In this document: piece after piece, positions 25,001 to 32,289 of the stretch
Numbering within the stretch: the stretch's first letter is position 1
Layout: each line of letters starts with the position of its first letter
NCBI RefSeq assembly: GCF_934372025.1
Contig: NZ_CAKROJ010000015.1
Span: 1-41,383 of the forward strand
DNA length: 41,383 bases
Direction of reading: 5' to 3'
Source of the DNA: an uncultured Blautia sp.
GTDB lineage: Bacteria > Bacillota > Clostridia > Lachnospirales > Lachnospiraceae
Notes under the pieces: generated by a model
Databases searched by the model: none
What the model was told of the DNA's origin: nothing
What the model saw: only the letters and a program-made list of their open reading frames with translations
Program-made: the position numbers and the translations under genes

Positions 25001-25617
25001 TCAGAAGTCGGCTTGAATATGCTTTTACAAATAAATGGCCACTGAATATCATCTGTCGTCTGGCTCTTTTACAGGAAATTTCCAGAGAAAAAGATCCGAA
25101 GCCGGAATATGTCGGAATTGCACAGAGTATACTGGAGGAATGTGCAAAGAATCACTTAAAATTTGCATTTTTCCGCAGACTGTCACCGGAGCTTTTGAAC
25201 CAGTACCAGCTGGATGATAAGACTTTTGTAGAGTGTCATGCAGAACCAGGGGCAAAAGTTACTCTGTTTTACAAACTGGATACAGGAATTGGCGGAGAAA
25301 CAGAATATCAATGTGAACCGCTGAAGGAGATGTATGAAGGGATTTTTGTACGTACATTTACATTATTCTATGGCGAGACGCTGCAGTATTATTTTCAGAT
25401 AGATAAAGATAATAAGACAAAGAAAACGCAGGAGCGTCTGGTGACTATGAAGAAGATTGAAGGAACTTCCGGAAGTAAATATCAGATGCTGAATCAGATT
25501 CTGTCAGCGAGAAGACTGGATAAGGTAAAAGAAGTGACGGACAGTCTGAGAGATTATCTCCGACAGGAACAGTATGTAAAAACTATGTTTACGATAGATA
25601 AGGAAAGCAGAAAATGA
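22072..25617 (+). CDS. Large DUF5717-like protein of unknown function (beta domains plus helical solenoid)
   Basis: 1181 residues; the start is TTG 22072 with AGGTGA seven bases upstream. I believe it corresponds to DUF5717, recalled from memory and not checked. No signal peptide or membrane segment is evident, so it is probably cytosolic. Residues about 20-115 look beta-rich (KLEIKIKAGTTAQGELYLGT, then GEYKLPFVIEA), like an immunoglobulin-type or BACON-like fold. A second beta-rich stretch lies near 215-295 (GHLRLEIETRGEF...). From about 300 to 1030 it is helical with irregular TPR/solenoid character and many Tyr/Leu/Glu. A C-terminal beta part (about 1035-1130, KVTLFYKLDTGIGGE) precedes a charged tail. 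The stop overlaps the next ATG by four bases. No catalytic motif was found. Confidence 0.75.
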   Translation: MKKKIEQILNGNFEYNHPELLFSKEKLEIKIKAGTTAQGELYLGTENNDKIQGYVTSSDRRFVPGNSRFSGTTVRLPYGIDAAGMQPGDVCSGWLCITSGIGEYKLPFVIEAVRDEIISSIGKVSDLKSFCKIAEKDFREAYQLFTDKDFYIVLKNADKKQKALYAGLSKQPVTYQHLEEFLISLKEKEPVSISLKTLASEFYNVEEDMQESFEVHRSGKGHLRLEIETRGEFLESERHVITDEDFIGSSVQIRYLVHADKLKKDNYIGEIIVRSPYQELKYHVLASKASRIHIDVHREEKKHKLALVKDYLEYQKGKIDFQKWKENSVYELNQLRESGCEYPEYQFLEAYIDHLDGKDEDAKKILKKYRGKEFARDELEAAGTYLYLCTVTGLYRDRGQAVWKLQNFFRQQEDSFQLLWLLLQLDSTYRTSPSRVLFMMEELYERGCCSPLLYMEAWRMVSEEVSLLHRLTPFWIQVFCFAGKHDLLTEELVMRMAYLSGYEKHYYGSLYKALVAGYEKYESDDILEAICKYIMKGEPRKPIYFRWFSLAVGRGLRITRLFEYYVETMDISYRRQLPKPLLMYFAYNDNSLGDARKAYVYASVVAYKEKDPKTYENYKDCMERFARRKIRDGQIDENYAILYQEFLLNPFSREEGETVAPIFFTHRLYCDDSKIRQVIVRHSQFAEEETYPCNKGIAYPRIYTDDAVILFQDDKQRRYVATVPYNLTKLIDENPAVEDFLKLGVKEPGLLLHYCEAAELTSDNLEYFQALADLPECTEEYRNSVRRQILDFYAAKVHGQELERYLEKMDFRQYAMVDRTTLLEVLITRRMFRQAMVIVEEFGYEGLDLSCLLKLTSRMILKSDMAEDDELLALASEVFRKGKYDEVILHYLMLYRFGPMDELLSIWKSARGFEMDTYELEERILSLLIFTSDYRKEGENVLESYVRQSGKERIIGAYLTQISYGVFVLEYKMSSFVRSRLEYAFTNKWPLNIICRLALLQEISREKDPKPEYVGIAQSILEECAKNHLKFAFFRRLSPELLNQYQLDDKTFVECHAEPGAKVTLFYKLDTGIGGETEYQCEPLKEMYEGIFVRTFTLFYGETLQYYFQIDKDNKTKKTQERLVTMKKIEGTSGSKYQMLNQILSARRLDKVKEVTDSLRDYLRQEQYVKTMFTIDKESRK

Positions 25618-26876
25618 ACGAAACAAGAGACTTGATAGTAGGAATTGATTTTGGAAAAGAATATTCTCAGATCTGCTATTATGACCGCAAAGCCGATGAA
25701 CCTCGTTCTCTGCCAGTGAAGGTGGGCAGCAGTCAGTTTGAGATGCCTACCAGTCTATGTCTGCGTGCAGACCAGAAAACTTATTGTGTTGGTCTGGAAG
25801 CAGAGTATTTTGCCAGAGAAAAAGGCGGTTTTCTTGCCGGAAATCTGTATGAGATATCGGCACAGAAGACACAGGTTGTAATTGGCGGCCATAAACTGGA
25901 ACCATGGGAGATTCTTCAGCATTTTCTCAGTGAAATTCTGAAGCTGCTGGGAATTTCAGAAATAGAAAAAAATATTCGCAGTCTGTCAATTGCGATGGAA
26001 TCACTTAATACAATACAGGTTGAGAATCTTCAGAAAGCATGCAGAGAACTTGGGATTCCGGAATCACATACAATTCTTCTTGATTATGAAGAGAGTTTTT
26101 ATTATTATGTGATGACGCAGAAGATGGAAACCTGGAACAGAAGTGTGGCATGGTACAGCTTTGATCATCAGAAGGTAAGCTTCCGGCGGATGTCTATGAA
26201 TTCAGGAACACGACCTGTACTGGTACGTCTTGGGGATGCTGTCACAACGGAACTGAGCGAAAAGATGGAAGAGAGAGATGCAGATTTCTATACATTTATT
26301 AAAAATACCCTCGGAAAAGAGTTATATTCCAGTATTCAGATAAATGGAGAAGGATTTGATCAGGAATGGGCACAGAAATCTGTAAAACTTTTATGTTATC
26401 AGAGAAGAAAAGTTTTTTATGGAAACAATCTTTTTGCCAGAGGTGCATGCAGTGCCGGTGCAGAAAGAGTGCTTAATCATGCGTTGAAGGATTACCGCTA
26501 TATGAGCAGCTCGCTTGTCCTCTCAGACATTGGAATGGAAATGAGAGTGATGGGGACACCTGCATACTATCCATTGATCGAATCCGGAAGAAACTGGTAT
26601 GAAAGTAATGCATATGTGGAATTAATCCTTGATGATACCAGTGAACTGGTATTTATTGTAGATACAATGGGTGAGGAAGGTAAAAAACGAATTGCCATGG
26701 CACTGCCGGGACTTCCGGAGCGTCCGGCCAAAACAACCAGACTTGGGGTATCACTGCAGTATACCTCGCAGGCTGAATGCAGAGTTGTGGTAAAAGATCT
26801 CGGATTTGGTGAGATGTTTCCATCAAGTGGCAAAGAGTGGACAGAAACAACCAGATGGCAGGAGGAAACCAGGTGA
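25614..26876 (+). CDS. Degenerate Hsp70/actin-fold protein (DUF5716-like)
   Basis: 420 residues. IVGIDFGKEYSQICYYD (8-24) matches the phosphate-1 motif of Hsp70, and MPTSLCL (44-50) matches the TPSVVAF segment of DnaK. LSIAMESLNTIQVENLQ to ILLDYEESFYYYVM (124-167) follows the DnaK ITVPAYFNDAQRQ to INEPTAAALAYG region. At the phosphate-2 position (179-188, AWYSFDHQKV) the DLGGGT glycines are lost, and no GGSTR-type adenosine motif is seen. ATP hydrolysis is therefore doubtful. There is no peptide-binding domain of the DnaK type. It overlaps both neighbours (ATGA upstream, GTGA downstream). I think this is DUF5716, from memory only. Confidence 0.72.
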   Translation: MNETRDLIVGIDFGKEYSQICYYDRKADEPRSLPVKVGSSQFEMPTSLCLRADQKTYCVGLEAEYFAREKGGFLAGNLYEISAQKTQVVIGGHKLEPWEILQHFLSEILKLLGISEIEKNIRSLSIAMESLNTIQVENLQKACRELGIPESHTILLDYEESFYYYVMTQKMETWNRSVAWYSFDHQKVSFRRMSMNSGTRPVLVRLGDAVTTELSEKMEERDADFYTFIKNTLGKELYSSIQINGEGFDQEWAQKSVKLLCYQRRKVFYGNNLFARGACSAGAERVLNHALKDYRYMSSSLVLSDIGMEMRVMGTPAYYPLIESGRNWYESNAYVELILDDTSELVFIVDTMGEEGKKRIAMALPGLPERPAKTTRLGVSLQYTSQAECRVVVKDLGFGEMFPSSGKEWTETTRWQEETR

Positions 26877-27655
26877 GTGGATATATACTGTGTCAGACAA
26901 AGAGAGCAGAACTTCCATATTTTGTAGAGAATATCAGTACCAATATTTATTCTCTGGAAGAACTTTGTTATTATCTGTATCATAATCTGTATCTGATCGA
27001 TGAGACGATCATGAATGAAGAATTATGCAGATGGATTCAGGAGGAACTGGAACTTCCGGGGCTGGCGGCGAAGATTCGTTCAAAACTGGGAAAATTTGCA
27101 GTGGCAGAGGATATTATGTATCCGGTCTTTAAAGAAATCAATTATCTGACATATGAGGAACTGAAGGGACTGAATATCCGTCTGCAGAAAATGAATGATG
27201 AAGCACCGGAACTACATAAAAAACAAAAAGCAGATGCGTTAATGGAAAATGGAATGTATGTGCATGCCATACAAGTATATCAGAAACTTTTGGAAAATGA
27301 AAAGCTTGAGGAGATCAGAGAGGGTCTTACGGAAAGTGTTTATCATAATCTTGGCTGTGCTTACAGTTATCTGTTTCAGATGGAAAAGGCAGTAGAGTGT
27401 TTCCGCAGGGCATATGAGGGCAGCAGAAGCCGAGAAGCGCTGGAAACTTATCTGACTGCATTTGGAGTGACCAGAAGCCCGGCTGAGTATGAAAAAATGG
27501 CAAAGGCAACAGGGGCTGAACGTGAGATCCTTGAGAATATCAGAGCAAAACTCCAGAAGTTTTCCAGAACACCGGAACAGGAAATAAATACGGAAAATAT
27601 GGACGAAATACTTACCAGACTTACCCGTGAATATCACAGAAGCACGGGATCGTGA
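26873..27655 (+). CDS. TPR-repeat protein, third gene of the unknown operon
   Basis: 260 residues from GTG 26873, with AGGAGG 7 bases upstream; this codon overlaps the previous stop as GTGA. The N-terminal half (SGYILCQTKRAELPYFVEN, then SLEELCYYLYHNLYLID) matches no domain I know. The second half contains TPR-like helices: KADALMENGMYVHAIQVYQKLL and VYHNLGCAYSYLFQMEKAVECFRRAYE, about 120-195. The tail is charged. It is probably a cytosolic adaptor working with the Hsp70-like protein and the large solenoid protein, a suggestion based only on tight coupling. Only a weak A/T hairpin (27657-27690) follows. Confidence 0.7.
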   Translation: MSGYILCQTKRAELPYFVENISTNIYSLEELCYYLYHNLYLIDETIMNEELCRWIQEELELPGLAAKIRSKLGKFAVAEDIMYPVFKEINYLTYEELKGLNIRLQKMNDEAPELHKKQKADALMENGMYVHAIQVYQKLLENEKLEEIREGLTESVYHNLGCAYSYLFQMEKAVECFRRAYEGSRSREALETYLTAFGVTRSPAEYEKMAKATGAEREILENIRAKLQKFSRTPEQEINTENMDEILTRLTREYHRSTGS

Positions 27656-27784
27656 AAAAAATGACAATGTATACAGTTTTTTTGCATAAATATGGTAGAC
27701 GAAATGAACATAATCTGTTAAACTAGATTCATAATTTGGGTGTGATAAAGTAATGCCACCCGAAAAGATTAGGAGGAATTTATC

Positions 27785-28648
27785 ATGTTAGTAAACGCTT
27801 CAGAAATGCTGAAAAAAGCAAAAGCTGGTCACTATGCAGTAGGTCAGTTTAACATTAACAACCTTGAGTGGACAAAAGCAATCCTGCTTACAGCACAGGA
27901 ACTCAATTCTCCTGTTATCCTTGGTGTATCCGAAGGTGCCGGAAAATACATGACAGGCTACAAGACAGTTGTTGGTATGGTTAAAGGAATGATCGAAGAA
28001 CTGAACATCACAGTTCCGGTTGCACTTCACCTGGATCACGGCAGCTATGAAGGATGTCTGAAATGTGTAGAAGCTGGATTTACATCTATCATGTTTGATG
28101 GTTCCCATTATCCGATCGAAGAGAACGTAGCAAAAACAAAAGAACTGGTTAAAATCGTTGCTGATCACGGAATGTCTCTGGAAGCAGAAGTTGGTTCCAT
28201 CGGTGGTGAAGAAGACGGTGTTGTAGGTATGGGTGAATGTGCTGATCCTCAGGAATGCAAGATGATCGCTGATCTTGGTATCGACTTCCTTGCAGCAGGT
28301 ATTGGTAACATCCACGGAAAATATCCAGCTAACTGGAAAGGACTGAGCTTTGAGACACTGGATGCAATCCAGCAGCTGACAGGAGATATGCCGCTCGTAC
28401 TGCACGGTGGTACTGGTATCCCGGCTGATATGATCAAAAAAGCTATCGATCTTGGAGTTTCCAAAATCAATGTTAACACAGAGTGCCAGCTTTCATTTGC
28501 AGCAGCTACTCGTAAATATATTGAAGAAGGCAAGGATGAGCAGGGTAAAGGATATGACCCACGTAAACTTCTTGCTCCTGGATTTGAAGCAATCAAAGCT
28601 ACTGTTAAAGAAAAAATGGAACTTTTCGGATCTGTTGACAAAGCTTGA
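27785..28648 (+). CDS. fba: Class II fructose-bisphosphate aldolase
   Basis: A zinc-dependent aldolase of 287 residues that splits fructose-1,6-bisphosphate in glycolysis. Visible landmarks are VGQFNINNLEW, the zinc and catalytic site in VALHLDHGS, EAEVGSIGGEEDGV, GIGNIHGKYP (second zinc His) and VLHGGTGIP (third His). A C-terminal INVNTECQ phosphate-binding segment is also present. AGGAGG is 7-8 bases before the ATG. Codon bias is strong, as for dnaK, implying high expression. It forms a single-gene unit: the 129 bases upstream hold A/T-rich sequence without a promoter I can name confidently, and a strong terminator follows. Confidence 0.96.
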   Translation: MLVNASEMLKKAKAGHYAVGQFNINNLEWTKAILLTAQELNSPVILGVSEGAGKYMTGYKTVVGMVKGMIEELNITVPVALHLDHGSYEGCLKCVEAGFTSIMFDGSHYPIEENVAKTKELVKIVADHGMSLEAEVGSIGGEEDGVVGMGECADPQECKMIADLGIDFLAAGIGNIHGKYPANWKGLSFETLDAIQQLTGDMPLVLHGGTGIPADMIKKAIDLGVSKINVNTECQLSFAAATRKYIEEGKDEQGKGYDPRKLLAPGFEAIKATVKEKMELFGSVDKA

Positions 28649-28669
28649 GAATTCTCTTATATTTAAATC

Positions 28670-28706
28670 AAAGGAATCGGTGTTTTATGCACCGGTTCCT
28701 TTTTTT
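28670..28706 (+). terminator. Intrinsic terminator of fba
   Basis: A 13-bp stem (AAAGGAATCGGTG / CACCGGTTCCTTT, one T-G wobble) with a 7-base loop is followed by a T-run. Confidence 0.92.
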
Positions 28707-28730
28707 GCGATTTCATGGTAAGATGTCATT

Positions 28731-29561
28731 ATGGAAAACAGAGAGAATTTAAAAAGAAACAAAAATGAAAATGTAATTATGAATTTTTCCGGTATCTATA
28801 ATGAACAGCAATTTTACCGGAACCGGACAAGGATGAAGAATATATCCTGGGTGGAGGTACAGGATCTTCCGGGAAGCAATTGCTACTGTGACGATGAGGC
28901 CAGAAAACAAATACTGGAAAAAATGGATAGATATACGGGAGAAGGCATACATTTTATTGATTCAGGGAATTACCATTATGTAAGCCGGCTATGGCTGCAA
29001 AAGATACAGCAGCCATTCTGTCTTCTGGTATTTGATAATCATACAGACATGCAGCTTCCGGCATTTGGAGGACTTTTGTCCTGTGGAGGCTGGATTGCGG
29101 CATCGTTGGAAGAAATTTCCATGCTTGAGAAAGTTATTCTTATTGGACCGGATGAGGAAGCATATGCGCAGGTAGAAGCTCCTTTTCAGGAAAAAGTACA
29201 GTTTTTGTCGAAAGAGAAACTTCAGGCTATGACTGTGCAGGAGAAAATGTGTTATTTTGAGGAATTGCAAACAGAGCTTCCACTTTATATTTCCGTGGAC
29301 AAGGATGTGTTATGTCCGGCAGATGCAGATACGACCTGGAGTCAGGGGGATATGCTATTATCGGAACTTAAGGAATTTCTGAATATCATACTGAAACAAC
29401 AGACCGTGATCGGAATGGATATCTGTGGAGAGTGCGATCCGGATGCCTGTGAAAAAAATCTGCTGAATGACAGAGCGAACCAGGAAATTTTTGAAGTATG
29501 GGAAAAGTATTTTCAGATTCATGGGAATGAAAGGAAAGGAACGGCAGCAAATGAAAAATGA
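28731..29561 (+). CDS. Arginase/agmatinase-fold (ureohydrolase superfamily) protein
   Basis: 276 residues. The two-manganese site of ureohydrolases is complete by position: His82 in SGNYHYVS, Asp102-His104-Asp106 in FDNHTDMQ (canonical DAHxD), and Asp190/Asp192 in SVDKDVLCP. GMDICGECD near the C-terminus fits the last strand. Overall similarity to arginase or agmatinase otherwise looks low, and the substrate cannot be assigned. ATG 28731 has only a poor ribosome site (AAGATG); an ATG at 28779 is an alternative. The gene lies just after the fba terminator and overlaps lgt by 11 bases, so the two are coupled. Confidence 0.8.
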   Translation: MENRENLKRNKNENVIMNFSGIYNEQQFYRNRTRMKNISWVEVQDLPGSNCYCDDEARKQILEKMDRYTGEGIHFIDSGNYHYVSRLWLQKIQQPFCLLVFDNHTDMQLPAFGGLLSCGGWIAASLEEISMLEKVILIGPDEEAYAQVEAPFQEKVQFLSKEKLQAMTVQEKMCYFEELQTELPLYISVDKDVLCPADADTTWSQGDMLLSELKEFLNIILKQQTVIGMDICGECDPDACEKNLLNDRANQEIFEVWEKYFQIHGNERKGTAANEK

Positions 29562-30306
29562 ACTTTTTACCATCGGACCATTCACCGTCTACGGATATGG
29601 ATTAATGATTGCGGTGGGGGTCTTCTCAGCGTGGTTAATTACAGATTACCGGGCTAAAAAACAAAGAATGGACAGAGATCATGTTTTTTCTCTGATTATC
29701 TGGTGCCTGCTTGGAGGCATTGTTTCTTCAAAATTGTTATTCTGGATCACGGAGTGGAAAACAATCCTGAATGATCCGAGATATCTTATGGAAACACTGG
29801 CAGATGGATTTGTTGTGTATGGAGGAATCATCGGAGGGATTCTGGCAGGGTGTTTCTATTGTTTCTGTAAGAAAATAAATTTCTGGAAATATTTTGATCT
29901 GGTGATGCCATCTGTGGCACTTGCACAGGGATTTGGAAGAATTGGCTGTCTGCTGGCAGGATGCTGCTACGGGCGCGAGACAGACAGTGCATTGGCGATT
30001 ACATTTCAGAATTCTGATTTTGCACCAAATCATGTGGCACTGATCCCAACGCAAATTTATTCCAGTATACTGGATTTTGCGCATTTTTTTGTGCTCCTTT
30101 ATATTTCGCATCATAAAAAAAAGGACGGACAGGTGGCTGCATGTTATCTGATTTTTTACAGTATCGGAAGATTTATACTTGAATTTTTCCGCGGAGATCT
30201 GATAAGGGGAAGTGTAGGGGGACTGTCTACATCACAGTTTATCAGTTTGTTTATTCTGGCGGCAGGACTTGTGATCATTGTCGGCAGATCAAAGAAAAAT
30301 GTCTGA
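29551..30306 (+). CDS. lgt: Prolipoprotein diacylglyceryl transferase-like protein (divergent Lgt)
   Basis: A 251-residue polytopic membrane protein with about seven hydrophobic segments. Lgt attaches diacylglycerol to the lipobox cysteine of exported pre-lipoproteins. Start FTIGPFTVYGYGLMIAVGV, VVYGGIIGG and QGFGRIGCLLAGCCYG follow the clostridial Lgt pattern. Compared with E. coli Lgt, the HGG histidine is Tyr and the GRxGN asparagine is Cys; the signature arginine is kept. ATG 29551 has AAGGA about ten bases upstream. Longer in-frame starts inside the ureohydrolase gene are unlikely. A second, more typical Lgt may exist elsewhere in the genome. Confidence 0.82.
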   Translation: MKNELFTIGPFTVYGYGLMIAVGVFSAWLITDYRAKKQRMDRDHVFSLIIWCLLGGIVSSKLLFWITEWKTILNDPRYLMETLADGFVVYGGIIGGILAGCFYCFCKKINFWKYFDLVMPSVALAQGFGRIGCLLAGCCYGRETDSALAITFQNSDFAPNHVALIPTQIYSSILDFAHFFVLLYISHHKKKDGQVAACYLIFYSIGRFILEFFRGDLIRGSVGGLSTSQFISLFILAAGLVIIVGRSKKNV

Positions 30307-30347
30307 TGGAAGCTGTAATAATCTGTTCTGAATGGAAGTGAGATTGT

Positions 30348-30374
30348 ATAAAAAAAGAATCCTGGTCATAGATT
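30348..30374 (+). promoter_or_regulatory. Possible mother-cell (sigma-E-like) promoter for the S8 protease
   Basis: ATA (30348-30350), 16 bases, then CATAGATT (30367-30374), close to the sigma-E pattern ATA-N16-CATACANT with one -10 mismatch. CATAGATTA also fits the sigma-K -10, but without AC at -35. Tentative. Confidence 0.25.
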
Positions 30375-30406
30375 AGCAGAAAGACAGCGAGTCGGAGAAA
30401 CGCAGA

Positions 30407-32095
30407 ATGAACGTACCGGCGCAGGATCAGAAGTATGAAAATTTTATTGTCCGATATAACCAGAATACACATGGTGCATCTCGGTATGAATCAGATGAAG
30501 GCTTTCAGATTATAAATGACATTTTCGGAATCTTATATGTGCCAGTGAGCGATGTGGCAGAACTGGAACTGAGCAGCTATTCTTATTCTTCCATACCCAG
30601 ATGTTATACATATATGGATATTGGTGCACTGAATACTTCAGGGGCAACGAGACTTCATGAACATCCGTATTTGAAACTGCAGGGAAAAGGAACGCTGGTT
30701 GCAATTATAGATTCAGGAATTAACTATTTACATCCGGCATTTCACAGAGGGGTGCGTAGTAAAATACGAAATATCTGGGATCAGGAGCTGGATGGTGGCA
30801 GGAACAACGAAATTCCTTTTGGAAAAGTGTTTTCAAGAGAAGATATAGAGAGGGCTTTGTCAGCAGAGAATCCCTGGGAAATTGTTCCATCTAATGATAA
30901 AAGTGGTCATGGTACGAAACTTGCTGCGACAGCGGCAGGATACAGAATAGAGAAAGATGGATTTTCAGGGGCGGCTCCGGAAGCAGATCTGGTGATTGTA
31001 AAACTGAAGCAGGCCAAGAGGTATCTCCGAGATTTTTATCTGTTGCCACAGGAGCAGGATATCTATCAGGAAGATGATATTATGCTGGCCATTGCGTATG
31101 TCTTGCGTGTTGCCAGAGAATTGCAGATGCCATTGTCAATCTGTATTGGTCTTGGGAGTAATATGGGGGCACATCAGGGAGAAGGACCTCTAAATGAGTA
31201 TATCAACAGTATTGCAGCTTTTTCACAAAATGCAATTTCTGTGGCGGCCGGAAATGAGGGAACTGCAAGACATCATTATATGAAAGAGTTCAGCCAGACG
31301 GTAACAGAGGATACGGTTGAAGTACGGATTGGAGAACGGGAGAGCGGCAGCGGATTTATGATGGAATTCTGGGGTGACTCTCCCGGTTTATATTCTATGA
31401 TGATTCAGTCACCGACAGGGGAACAGCTGTCGGTGAGTATAGCTTTAAAAAACAGCACACAGAAGTTATCCTTTGTATTCGTGGAAACGAAAGTACTGGT
31501 AAATTATATTCCAATTGAAAGACGAACGGGGAATACGCTGATATTTATCCGCTTTTTACATCCGGCTGCTGGTATCTGGAAATTTCTGATAAAAGAAAGA
31601 ACGTCGGGCGAAAGCCGCATTCATATGTGGCTTCCTGTAAAAGGAATGATTTCAGATGAAACATATTTTCTGCAGTCATCGCCGGATTTTACGATCACAT
31701 CACCGGGAGATGCTGAAAATGCCATGACGGTTACCGCATATCAGTATCGGGATAACAGTTTATATGTACAGGCAAGTCGGGGGTACAATACAGATTTTGT
31801 TGTTAAACCGGATTTTGCAGCACCAGGTGTGGAGATTCTGACAGCATCGATCAATCCGGGAAAGGAGTTTGCAGCGGCTTCCGGAACCAGTCTGGCAGCA
31901 GCACATACTGCCGGAATTGCGGCACTTTTATTTGAGTGGGCACTGATCAGGGGAAACGAACCTTATTTTACGGGAAACAGCGTGAAACATTATCTGAGCA
32001 GAGGCGCGCTGCGTGAGCCTGGCAGAGTATATCCGGATCAGGAGTGGGGATACGGAAGGGTGGATTTATATCATACATTCGAACTGTTGACGTGA
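30407..32095 (+). CDS. Subtilisin-like S8 serine protease, Csp germination-protease type
   Basis: 562 residues without a signal peptide. The catalytic triad is complete: Asp102 in AIIDSGI, His168 in GHGT and Ser495 in GTSLAAAHTAG, with the oxyanion Asn in AAGNEG. A region of about 90 residues before the catalytic domain and a long beta-rich insert (about 285-430) between the Asn and Ser motifs match the Csp proteases of clostridia (prodomain plus jelly-roll insert). Those proteases activate the cortex hydrolase SleC during spore germination. A role in germination or spore processing is therefore likely but not proven; no sleC is in the window. GGAGA lies about ten bases before the ATG. Confidence 0.85.
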   Translation: MNVPAQDQKYENFIVRYNQNTHGASRYESDEGFQIINDIFGILYVPVSDVAELELSSYSYSSIPRCYTYMDIGALNTSGATRLHEHPYLKLQGKGTLVAIIDSGINYLHPAFHRGVRSKIRNIWDQELDGGRNNEIPFGKVFSREDIERALSAENPWEIVPSNDKSGHGTKLAATAAGYRIEKDGFSGAAPEADLVIVKLKQAKRYLRDFYLLPQEQDIYQEDDIMLAIAYVLRVARELQMPLSICIGLGSNMGAHQGEGPLNEYINSIAAFSQNAISVAAGNEGTARHHYMKEFSQTVTEDTVEVRIGERESGSGFMMEFWGDSPGLYSMMIQSPTGEQLSVSIALKNSTQKLSFVFVETKVLVNYIPIERRTGNTLIFIRFLHPAAGIWKFLIKERTSGESRIHMWLPVKGMISDETYFLQSSPDFTITSPGDAENAMTVTAYQYRDNSLYVQASRGYNTDFVVKPDFAAPGVEILTASINPGKEFAAASGTSLAAAHTAGIAALLFEWALIRGNEPYFTGNSVKHYLSRGALREPGRVYPDQEWGYGRVDLYHTFELLT

Positions 32096-32149
32096 TAGAA
32101 ATAATTCACAAAAAAAGGCATTGAATTTTAGTATCTATGACGGCAAAAA

Positions 32150-32181
32150 TTTTGAGCCTTACGAATTGTTTTTGAGCCTTA
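32150..32181 (+). repeat. 20-bp-phased direct repeat at the permease promoter
   Basis: TTTTGAGCCTTA occurs at 32150-32161 and again at 32170-32181, exactly 20 bases apart (two helical turns). The copies flank and overlap the -35 box of the permease promoter. This is the arrangement of a dimeric regulator binding one face of the DNA. Confidence 0.7.
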
Positions 32182-32194
32182 AATTTGTTATACT
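32166..32194 (+). promoter_or_regulatory. Promoter of the nucleobase permease gene
   Basis: TTGTTT, 17 bases, TATACT. A small CTGTAT/ATACAG inverted repeat (32211-32227) lies in the leader just after the start point. The 195-base gap holds no recognisable purine riboswitch. Confidence 0.55.
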
Positions 32195-32289
32195 TATTTA
32201 ATAAATGAGACTGTATAACCAATACAGCAGAAAAAAAGGAATATCAATATACGAATGATGGTTATATTGAAAACCGGACAGGAGGAATC

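Noticed and set aside
27657..27690. Terminator after the TPR gene
   Set aside because: An A-run and a T-run surround TGTATACA, but the stem beyond the A-T pairs is poor; not strong enough to list.
32096..32289. Purine riboswitch before the nucleobase permease
   Set aside because: The conserved guanine/xanthine riboswitch cores are not present; only direct repeats and a small palindrome were found.
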